From positions 62,001-126,000 of the forward strand of contig JANSWO010000004.1 in the NCBI GenBank assembly GCA_024743435.1: a DNA stretch of 64,000 nucleotides. Direction: 5' to 3'. Positions within the stretch are counted from its first letter, which is position 1; every line of letters begins with the position of its first letter. This DNA is from Pseudomonadaceae bacterium (lineage in GTDB: Bacteria; Pseudomonadota; Gammaproteobacteria; Pseudomonadales; Azotimanducaceae). The notes under the pieces are model-generated. The model did no database searches, was not told the DNA's origin, and saw only the letters and a program-made list of their open reading frames with translations. This document shows, piece after piece, positions 57,218 through 64,000 of this stretch. The position numbers and the translations under genes are program-made.

Positions 57218-58117
57218 TCACGGCAGCAAAGAAGGCATGACTAGCCCCAGGTGAGTTTCAGCAACAACCGCACAAAACAACACGAAGCCAACCCAGATGT
57301 TGTTCTTGAACGCGGCAAAACAGCCTTCTTTGCTGCGCTTTCGAGTGAGCCGCTGTTGATGGATAAACAGGCCCGCAATGATCAGCAAACCCAAGAAATA
57401 GGCAATATCGTAGTCGAGGCTCAGGCCCAGCCGATACAGCGCCAGCACTGTCAGCACCTGGAGAATACCGATGATCATGCGATCAGCGCTGGCAAAGAGG
57501 ATGGCGGTGGACTTGATGCCCGCGCGCAGATCGTCATCCCGATCGACCATGGCATACCAGGTGTCGTAGGCCACGATCCACAGGACGCTGGCCGTGAAAT
57601 ACAGCCAGCTCGCCTCGGTGACCGTGCCGGTTACGGCGGTGAATGCCATGGGGATACCCCAGCTGAACGCCGCGCCCAAAACCACCTGGGGCAAGTAGGT
57701 AAAGCGCTTCATGAATGGGTAGGTGACGGCAATTGCCATGCCGCCCAACGCAAGGTAGCGGGTCGCGTCGTTCAAGAAGTAGATCAACACACACGCCGCG
57801 GTGGCGAGAACACCGAACAGGACAAGCGCCTCGACCTCAGAAATTCGCCCGGTGGCGAGAGGACGATCCCGGGTTCGTTCGACTTTGCCGTCGAGATCCC
57901 GGTCTGCGTAGTCGTTGATGACACAGCCGGCCGCCCGCATCAGGAAGGTACCTGCCGTGAAGACGACAATTAAAGTAGTCGATGGCAGCCCGTCGGCCGC
58001 CATCCATAGGGCCGCGAGGGTAGGCCAAAGCAGTAACAGCGTGCCGACAGGCCGGTCGATACGCATGAGCCGGCCATACTCGACGACTCTGCTGCCAGGG
58101 GCGGTTGCTGCGCTCAT
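57218..58117 (-). CDS. ubiA: 4-hydroxybenzoate octaprenyltransferase UbiA
   Basis: UbiA prenylates 4-hydroxybenzoate in ubiquinone synthesis. The 299-residue membrane protein carries the first aspartate-rich motif in CVINDYADRDLDGKVERT and the second in YDTWYAMVDRDDDLRAGIKS. Conserved RIDRPVGTLLLLWPTL and RPLATGRIS complete the match. About nine helices are predicted. ubiC, which often precedes it, is not here. Downstream it runs into the TRAP genes with only 7 bases between, an unusual pairing. Confidence 0.95.
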   Translation of the reverse strand: MSAATAPGSRVVEYGRLMRIDRPVGTLLLLWPTLAALWMAADGLPSTTLIVVFTAGTFLMRAAGCVINDYADRDLDGKVERTRDRPLATGRISEVEALVLFGVLATAACVLIYFLNDATRYLALGGMAIAVTYPFMKRFTYLPQVVLGAAFSWGIPMAFTAVTGTVTEASWLYFTASVLWIVAYDTWYAMVDRDDDLRAGIKSTAILFASADRMIIGILQVLTVLALYRLGLSLDYDIAYFLGLLIIAGLFIHQQRLTRKRSKEGCFAAFKNNIWVGFVLFCAVVAETHLGLVMPSLLP

Positions 58118-58357
58118 GACGGCCCGATTGTCGCTGGCCTGAAGGCTGGTAACAGCGCTTCCTGTTGTGCTCTTCTCACGGTCATCCCCGATCGTTGTCT
58201 CACGCGCGCCGAACGCAAGCCCACCGACTGTGGGCCCGTCATGGCGCGATGCGAGTTTTTTTGCTTTTCGTCAGGCGGGTCAGTACTTTAGCGCGCCTTG
58301 AGGCCGATGGCGGCTAAGCCCTCGGAATTAATTTACGTTCAGGAGTATCGACGCGCC

Positions 58358-58525
58358 GTGCGAAAGTGGCAATGTATCGTTTGCGGGTGGATTTACGACG
58401 AGGCCGAGGGCTTCGAAGAAGAAGGGATAGCGCCGGGCACTGCCTGGGGTGATGTACCGGAAGACTTCGTGTGTCCTGAGTGTGGCGTCAGCAAAGAAGA
58501 CTTTGAGATGATCGAAGTCGGCTAG
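58358..58525 (+). CDS. Rubredoxin
   Basis: The 55-residue iron protein has the two C-x-x-C-G ligand motifs, CIVCG and CPECG. Family residues WIYDEAEGFEEEGIAPGTAW and KEDFEMIE are also present. The frame extends upstream to 58298, but GTG 58358 (VRKWQC) gives the standard size. The AGGAG upstream is somewhat far (12 bases). Rubredoxins pass electrons to alkane hydroxylases and other enzymes. No alkane hydroxylase or rubredoxin reductase is nearby. It is divergent from ubiA across about 240 gene-free bases, a linkage also seen in pseudomonads. Confidence 0.93.
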   Translation: MRKWQCIVCGWIYDEAEGFEEEGIAPGTAWGDVPEDFVCPECGVSKEDFEMIEVG

Positions 58526-58569
58526 CACTCAAGCTCGCAGGTAAATTCACAGGACTGGGAGGGCCTTTG

Positions 58570-59838
58570 ATGAACCTGACTGTTCGAATCCTCATCGGCA
58601 TGGCTGCGGGTATCGCCGTGGGTCTGGCGCTGCAGGCAATAGCGCCTGCCGATGGCAGCTTTCTGAAAATCTACGTGATTGACGGCCTGCTCGATGCGGG
58701 CGGCGGCCTGTTCCTCAAGTCGCTGAAGATCATGGTGGTGCCACTCGTCTTCGTGTCGCTGGTTTGCGGCGCATCTGCGCTCGGCAGCGGTTCGGACGTT
58801 GGCCGAATCGGCGCCAAGACGATCGGCCTTTACCTGATGACCACCGCGATCGCAGTCTCACTCGCTCTCATGATCGCGCTCATCGTCTCACCGGGCGAAG
58901 GTGCTAACGCCATTCCCAGTTCGGACTTTGTCGCTAAAGAAGCGCCGCCGATCAAAGAGACCCTCCTTAACATCGTCCCGGACAACCCGGTTGCTGCGAT
59001 GGCGGAAGGCAACATGCTGCAGATCATTGTATTTGCGCTCCTGCTTGGCATTGCCATCGCGCGCGCAGGCACGGCCGGCGAGCGGGTGCGGGCCTTTTTC
59101 AATGATCTCTCCGATGTGCTGATGGTGCTGATCGGCATTCTCATCAAGCTGGCCCCGTACGGCGTTTTCTGTCTGATGTCGCTGTTGTTTGTGCGAGTTG
59201 GTTGGGAGCAGATTGGCAACCTGCTGCAGTATTTCTTCTCCGTGGTGGCAACGCTGCTGCTGCACGCGGCGCTGGTTTACTCGACTTTGCTGGTTCTGCT
59301 TGCCCGCGTTAACCCCATCGTGTTTTTCGGCAAGATGCGTGAGGCGCTACTCGTTGCGTTTTCGACCTCGTCCAGTGGCGCAACCCTGCCGGTGACCCTG
59401 CGGGCGGTGGAGCACCGCCTTGGCGTCAATAACAAAGTCGCCAGTTTTGTTGTGCCCTTAGGTGCGACGATCAACATGGATGGCACGGCAATCATGCAGG
59501 GCGTCGCCACGGTCTTCATCGCGCAGTTCTATGGTTTTGATCTGTCGGCCAGCCAGCTGTTGATGGTTGTGCTGACGGCGACGCTTGCATCCATCGGCAC
59601 CGCGGCGGTACCGGGTGTCGGCCTGATCATGTTGTCCATGGTGCTCACGGAAGTCGGCTTGCCTCTCGAGGGTGTCGCTCTGATTCTCGGGGTAGACCGA
59701 TTGCTGGATATGATGCGCACCGCCGTCAACGTGTCCGGTGATGCGACAGTTGCCACCGTGATTGCACGTAGCGAAGACCTTATCGACGATGAGGTGTTGG
59801 CAGATCCGGAGGCGGGCGCGTTGTACAACGAGAGTTGA
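58570..59838 (+). CDS. Dicarboxylate/amino acid:cation symporter (DAACS family)
   Basis: The 422-residue protein has the hallmark serine-rich re-entrant loop STSSSGATLPVTL and the substrate/cation helix VPLGATINMDGTAIMQG. IGTAAVPGVGL forms the second hairpin, and DRLLDMMRTAVNVSGD holds the conserved arginine and asparagine. It belongs to the GltP/DctA/SstT group that takes up dicarboxylates or amino acids with Na+ or H+. ATG 58570 is preferred over TTG one codon earlier; GGGAGGG lies six bases upstream. The stop overlaps the start of the next gene. Confidence 0.93.
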   Translation: MNLTVRILIGMAAGIAVGLALQAIAPADGSFLKIYVIDGLLDAGGGLFLKSLKIMVVPLVFVSLVCGASALGSGSDVGRIGAKTIGLYLMTTAIAVSLALMIALIVSPGEGANAIPSSDFVAKEAPPIKETLLNIVPDNPVAAMAEGNMLQIIVFALLLGIAIARAGTAGERVRAFFNDLSDVLMVLIGILIKLAPYGVFCLMSLLFVRVGWEQIGNLLQYFFSVVATLLLHAALVYSTLLVLLARVNPIVFFGKMREALLVAFSTSSSGATLPVTLRAVEHRLGVNNKVASFVVPLGATINMDGTAIMQGVATVFIAQFYGFDLSASQLLMVVLTATLASIGTAAVPGVGLIMLSMVLTEVGLPLEGVALILGVDRLLDMMRTAVNVSGDATVATVIARSEDLIDDEVLADPEAGALYNES

Positions 59839-60800
59839 TCACGGCGGTTGTGAACTGGCTGCAAGCCAAGCCGTCGGCAAAGGCGCGTGCTGCCAGCGCA
59901 CGGCGCGCTCGAGCTGAGGCTCGGGCTCTGTTGCTCGATGAACTGGCGCTGCATTGTCGCCAGCCCGGCGTTGCGCCCTTGAGGGGCCGTCGTGAGTTGG
60001 TCGTATCGCTGACGGTGATTCCCCAGCGACTGCCGCAGTTGCATCTGACGATCGAAAGCCTGCTGCAGCAAAACTGCAAACCAGACCGGATTGTTGTCTG
60101 GTTGCCGTCTGATCGCTTTGTTCAAAGCGACATCCCGCCACTACTGGCGCGCCAGCAGACGCGAGGGCTGGAGCTGCGCTTTTGTGAACGGCACATTGGC
60201 CCGCACACCAAATACCACCATGCGCTCAGAGCGTTTCCCGATGCGCTACTGCTAACCGTGGATGACGATGTCATGTACCCCGAGCACATGGTGGCCGACC
60301 TCATGCATGCGCACCAACGCTCGCCCGAGCACATTCACTGCCATCGGGCACACGGCATGCGAGTTGATGCCCGTGGCCGGCTGCTGCCCTACAAGCGCTG
60401 GCGCCGGGACCGGGAAAACTTCGCCCCGTCTCTTTGCCTGTTTCCAACGGGTGTTGGTGGCGTGCTGTATTTCCCCGGCTGCTTTGATCCTGAAGTGCTC
60501 AATCTCGATGCTGCGCTGTCGTTGGCTCCCAAAACGGATGACGTTTGGCTGAAAGTTATGAGCTTACGTGCGGGCACGGTGTGCGAAATGGTGCGCCAGC
60601 GCGCGCCGTTCTCGGAGGCCTTCCAGACCATACCCGGCAGTCAGGAGCACTCGCTCAAGAGAGCCAACAAGAAGTCCGGCGGTAACGACGCCGCGCTCGC
60701 CCGGGTTCTGGACCGATACGACGGCATGCCGCTGGTTCGTCAGGCGGTTAGCAACACGCCTACCCCACGCTGGCATGGGCGGGCAAGTTTCAACGGTTAG
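59835..60800 (+). CDS. Putative glycosyltransferase (GT-A fold)
   Basis: After a basic alanine-rich N-terminus, the segment LVVSLTVIPQRLPQLHLTIE resembles the first strand of nucleotide-sugar transferases. LLTVDDDVMYPEHMVADLM contains a DDD sequence typical of the DXD metal site. GVGGVLYFPGCF matches an acceptor-binding loop. This fits a family-2-like or DUF-type glycosyltransferase, perhaps modifying surface glycans; the exact activity is unknown. The start is TTG overlapping the symporter stop. Its stop codon overlaps the stop of the convergent HDOD gene. Confidence 0.7.
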   Translation: MITAVVNWLQAKPSAKARAASARRARAEARALLLDELALHCRQPGVAPLRGRRELVVSLTVIPQRLPQLHLTIESLLQQNCKPDRIVVWLPSDRFVQSDIPPLLARQQTRGLELRFCERHIGPHTKYHHALRAFPDALLLTVDDDVMYPEHMVADLMHAHQRSPEHIHCHRAHGMRVDARGRLLPYKRWRRDRENFAPSLCLFPTGVGGVLYFPGCFDPEVLNLDAALSLAPKTDDVWLKVMSLRAGTVCEMVRQRAPFSEAFQTIPGSQEHSLKRANKKSGGNDAALARVLDRYDGMPLVRQAVSNTPTPRWHGRASFNG

Positions 60801-62128
60801 CCGATCGCCCCGGCGAGTTCCTCAATGGATTCTTTGGATTGCTGGATCAGCTCGATGACCGCATCGATGCGGCTGGTATCCAACGACAGGCTCGCGAGCA
60901 GGTTGTTGTCCGGCAGCTGCGGCGGGTAGTCGGTCACGCCCTCAAATGACAGGGCCTGGTGGCTCAGCCGCAGCAGATTCACATAGCTTGCGTTGCTGCC
61001 GGTGTAGCTCGACAGGTGTTGGTAGCGCACGGCATCGCACACCGCGTCATCGATATCCCAGCTCTCCAGCAGGGTTGCGGCGATGGTTTCCCGGCCAATC
61101 CCAAGGACAAGAAGGTCTGCATAGGTATGAGGCAGATGCCGATTGGCGGCCTGTATCTCGACAATTTTTTGGTACTGGTAGGGAAACACGTGACCGATGA
61201 CCAGTTGACCGAAGTTACTCAGTAAGCCGCTCAAATAGCACAGCCCAGGCTCGGGTCGGCTCTCTGCCGGCATCTGTCGCGCCAGCGCTTCCATAGTGGC
61301 CGCGCTGAACAATGCTTCGATCCAGAATGGCGGTAAGCCCTGTACATCGTGCTCGGGCAGACGCAACGTGTCGCCCAGTGCGAGGCCAAGGGCCATGTTG
61401 AAGACCAGATCAAAGCCCAGGATGCGCATCACCGCGTCATCGATCGAGCGCGCCGGCGGGCTTGCACTGTAGTACGCAGAATTCGCCCAGCCCACGATGC
61501 GCGCGGCGAGTGCCGGGTCGGATTCAATGATCCGCGTCAGATCAGTCAGGTCGTAGTTGGGGTCACTGCGCAGGGCGATTATTCGTCGCGCCGCCTCGGG
61601 CAGCGGTGGTATGTCCAGCGTCTCTTCCAGGCGTTGTTGAATCTTCAGTTCGGTGAATCGGCTGACCGTTTGCTCAATCAGCTGGCTGTCTTCTTCGCGA
61701 GATCGCTGCTCGGATGGTGGCGGAACCGGCAGCGAGAACGGTTGCACGTCATAGTCGAAATTGCCGGTTAGCAGGTCGGCACCGCTGGTGCGTGTGAAGA
61801 CGCCGGGTTGATCCGTTGCCAACGCAAGCACCGGTGCTCTGATGAGAGCTTCCTCAATCAATGTCGGTGCATCGTAGTACCCGGGAACGGCTGCAACCGG
61901 CACTCGCGGGTCAGCCCCTAGTACCAGTGCGTTGTCGCCGATGATCGGCGCGAGCTGGGCTGGATCGATGATGCTCGATTCGGGCGCAACGATATGCAGC
62001 AGGCCGTTGTCTCCTGCCATCTTGATTGCCCGGACACGGACATCCTCCGGTGGATTGTCCATCGCCGCGAGTCGCGGCCCGGCCGCACTGCCGGTGTCGG
62101 ATGAGTTTGAATTGGCCGAGTGGCTCAC
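60797..62128 (-). CDS. YbaK-like deacylase domain fused to HDOD domain
   Basis: The N-terminal 150 residues resemble the YbaK/ProX aminoacyl-tRNA deacylase fold (RVRAIKMAGDNGLLHIVAPE to GVFTRTSG). The C-terminal HDOD domain, a degenerate phosphohydrolase signalling module, runs from IPPLPEAARRIIALRSDPNY onward and carries FWIEALFSAATMEALA and LCYLSGLLSNFGQLVIGHVF. GTG 62128 is chosen because AGGAG lies six bases upstream; the upstream ATG 62176 has none. A similar deacylase-HDOD protein neighbours recG in pseudomonads. Whether the deacylase part is active is unknown. HDOD proteins act in motility and stress signalling. Confidence 0.8.
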   Translation of the reverse strand: MSHSANSNSSDTGSAAGPRLAAMDNPPEDVRVRAIKMAGDNGLLHIVAPESSIIDPAQLAPIIGDNALVLGADPRVPVAAVPGYYDAPTLIEEALIRAPVLALATDQPGVFTRTSGADLLTGNFDYDVQPFSLPVPPPSEQRSREEDSQLIEQTVSRFTELKIQQRLEETLDIPPLPEAARRIIALRSDPNYDLTDLTRIIESDPALAARIVGWANSAYYSASPPARSIDDAVMRILGFDLVFNMALGLALGDTLRLPEHDVQGLPPFWIEALFSAATMEALARQMPAESRPEPGLCYLSGLLSNFGQLVIGHVFPYQYQKIVEIQAANRHLPHTYADLLVLGIGRETIAATLLESWDIDDAVCDAVRYQHLSSYTGSNASYVNLLRLSHQALSFEGVTDYPPQLPDNNLLASLSLDTSRIDAVIELIQQSKESIEELAGAIG

Positions 62129-62230
62129 AGATATCTCCTGGGCGGTGTGCCGGTGGCGCGCACTGCTGCCCGGCATTCGGTGAATCTGTTTTGAGTATAG
62201 ACAGCAGCTGGCAAGCTGCTGCTCGGGTGA

Positions 62231-64000
62231 TCAGGTATCCGCGAGGTCGATTCGGCCACCCGACCAGTGTGCAACCAGCGTCGAGGCGGCGGTGCGATCG
62301 TTGCCGAGCAGTGCGGCCGCGCGTTCGACCACGCCATCGAATAAGTCTGCATCACGCTCGAGGTCGGCGACTCGAAAAGACTGCTCGCCGGTTTGCCGCG
62401 CGCCGAGTAACTCGCCCGGACCGCGCAGCTTGAGATCCTCCTCGGCGATCTTGAAGCCGTCGCTACTGTCGCGCAGCACCGCCAGACGAGCCTTGCCGGT
62501 CTGCGATAGCTCGCCGGCGTACATCAGCACGCAGTGGCTGGCTTTGCCGCCGCGCCCGACCCGACCGCGCAGCTGGTGAATCTGCGCAAGGCCAAGGTGA
62601 TCGGCGTTTTCGATGATCATCAAGGTAGCGTTGGGCACGTTCACCCCAACTTCGATGACCGTTGTCGCAACCAGCAGATCAAGTTCCCCGGCTTTGAATC
62701 GAGCCATGATGCTGGCTTTCTCATCTGCCGGGGTGCGCCCATGCAGGAGCGCAATTCTGGCATTTGGCAGAGCTGTCGAGAGGTCTGAAAAGGTGGTTTC
62801 GGCATCTGCTACATCGGCATCCTGAGCAGGTTCGATGTGCGTGCACACCCAATAGGCCTGGTTGCCATCCGCCAGTGATCGACCTACTCGGGAGACGATG
62901 TCCGCCCGCCTTGCGTCGCTGATGACGGTGGTTGTGACGGGCCGTCGGCCGGGTGGAAGCTCGTCGATGACCGATGTGTCCATGTCCGCATAGAGCGCCA
63001 TCGTCAGCGTTCGGGGTATGGGCGTTGCTGTCATTACCAGTTGGTGAGGTGCATCACCGGCACTTTTCGCGCGTAGCGCCATCCGCTGGTGCACACCAAA
63101 GCGGTGTTGCTCATCGATGATCACCAAGGCCAGAGCGTGGAACGTGACGCTATCGGAAAATAACGCGTGGGTGCCGATGACGACCTGCGCCTCGCCGCTT
63201 TCTACCTGCGCCTCTCTGGTTCTGCGTTCGGCTTTGCGCAGTGAGCCGGACAGCATGGTGACGGATACGCCGAGCGGGGTCAGCCACTCGGACAATGTCA
63301 GAAAGTGCTGCTCGGCCAGAATCTCCGTGGGAGCCATGACAGCCGTCTGCATGCCGTGCTCGGCGGCGCGCACGGCCGCAAAAGCCGCAATCACCGTTTT
63401 GCCAGAGCCAACATCGCCTTGTACCAGGCGCAGCATTGGCCGGCTTCTTGAAATGTCTTCGAGTACTTCCCGCAGCACCCTGCGCTGCGCGCCCGTAAGG
63501 TTGAAGCCGAGTTCGCTGAGCAGGGCACGACCGAGGCCTTCGCGCTGATCCAGCTTGGGTGCTCGAAGCGATTCGCGCGCGAGCATCCGCGCCTGCATGA
63601 CGAGGTAGTAAGCCGTTAGCTCATCGCCCGCAAGCTGACGCCGCCGTATCTCCAGATCCGCAGCACCCGCACCCTGTGGCGGTTGGTGCAGGTAGTGCAG
63701 CGCATCAAAACCAGGTGCGCGGCTCGCATCCGGACAGGACAGCGCGGCGAGAATGACGGATCGCATGCGTGCCTGGCCGATGCCCTCGGTCACGGGGTAC
63801 ACCGGCGTCAGCGATTCCTCTAGTGGCGGCGGCTCACCGCTGAACACCCGGTATTCCGGGTGCACCATCTCAAGGCCTTTGGGCCCGAACCGCACTTCAC
63901 CGAACGCCCGTACACCGGCTCCTTTGATGAGTTGGTCCTGCTGCCGGCGGGAAAAGTGGAAGAAGCGCAGGGTCAGCGCTGAACTGTCGTCAGCAATGAC
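62231..64000 (-). CDS. recG: ATP-dependent DNA helicase RecG (N-terminus outside window)
   Basis: RecG reverses stalled forks and branch-migrates Holliday junctions. The helicase core shows Walker A GDVGSGKT, the DEQH box IIDEQHRFGVHQR, TATPIPRTL and the C-terminal motifs VATTVIEVGVNVPNA and HQLRGRVGRGG. The wedge/OB domain continues past base 64000, where the window ends within codons for VIADDSSALTLRFFHFSRRQ. The gene ends 102 bases before the HDOD start on the same strand. Confidence 0.96.
   Translation of the reverse strand, partial: VIADDSSALTLRFFHFSRRQQDQLIKGAGVRAFGEVRFGPKGLEMVHPEYRVFSGEPPPLEESLTPVYPVTEGIGQARMRSVILAALSCPDASRAPGFDALHYLHQPPQGAGAADLEIRRRQLAGDELTAYYLVMQARMLARESLRAPKLDQREGLGRALLSELGFNLTGAQRRVLREVLEDISRSRPMLRLVQGDVGSGKTVIAAFAAVRAAEHGMQTAVMAPTEILAEQHFLTLSEWLTPLGVSVTMLSGSLRKAERRTREAQVESGEAQVVIGTHALFSDSVTFHALALVIIDEQHRFGVHQRMALRAKSAGDAPHQLVMTATPIPRTLTMALYADMDTSVIDELPPGRRPVTTTVISDARRADIVSRVGRSLADGNQAYWVCTHIEPAQDADVADAETTFSDLSTALPNARIALLHGRTPADEKASIMARFKAGELDLLVATTVIEVGVNVPNATLMIIENADHLGLAQIHQLRGRVGRGGKASHCVLMYAGELSQTGKARLAVLRDSSDGFKIAEEDLKLRGPGELLGARQTGEQSFRVADLERDADLFDGVVERAAALLGNDRTAASTLVAHWSGGRIDLADT

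Overview
The window looks like the replication-origin region of a GC-rich gammaproteobacterial chromosome. The gene order dnaA <- oriC -> rpmH-rnpA-yidD-yidC-mnmE-mnmG-rsmG-parA-parB-atpIBEFHAGDC-glmU-glmS is classical for that class. The TonB-dependent receptor, the TakP-type TRAP transporter and the Rieske/P450 oxygenases suggest a free-living, probably marine heterotroph. A more precise placement (for example the OM60/NOR5 or Woeseia-like groups) is only a guess. No tRNA, rRNA, CRISPR array, insertion sequence or prophage was seen.

Layout. 1-2468: the dnaA 5' part on the minus strand, then a 1.1 kb oriC with degenerate DnaA boxes, an AT-rich stretch and a DnaA-trio-like motif. 2469-11267: ribosomal protein L34, RNase P protein, membrane insertion (YidD, YidC), tRNA modification (MnmE, MnmG), 16S methylation (RsmG) and ParA/ParB segregation. 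11385-18765: a complete F1Fo ATP synthase operon with a clear sigma70-type promoter and a palindromic repeat between atpD and atpC. 18791-19330: a cluster of the same palindromic repeat family. 19379-23381: a methyltransferase, glmU and glmS (UDP-GlcNAc synthesis).

From 23.5 kb the content becomes accessory. It holds an orphan membrane histidine kinase and a small secreted barrel-like protein, a TonB-dependent receptor with promoter and terminator, a three-gene operon of small membrane proteins (PLDc_N, MgtC, DUF2254), and an aminotransferase translationally coupled to a broken penicillin/AHL-acylase-type gene. Next come an FG-GAP lipoprotein with a serine hydrolase, then an apparent oxidative catabolism operon (SRPBCC-MFS-P450-Rieske) divergent from a secreted alpha/beta hydrolase. 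After these lie a Kbp-like K+-binding protein and a second orphan histidine kinase with a C7 tract near its start.

49.7-64 kb mixes housekeeping genes (uvrD, ubiA, rubredoxin, recG) with transport and catabolism. The TakP-like binding protein plus an enoyl-CoA hydratase converge on an amidohydrolase-dctM-dctQ-ubiA operon, so the TRAP genes are split. They are followed by a dicarboxylate/amino-acid symporter, a putative glycosyltransferase and a YbaK-HDOD fusion next to recG.

The observations most worth following up are the long N-terminal extension possible on DnaA, the cytochrome P450 lacking the acid-alcohol pair, the acylase pseudogene, the C7 tract in the second kinase, the split TRAP system and the repeat family that has entered the atp operon.
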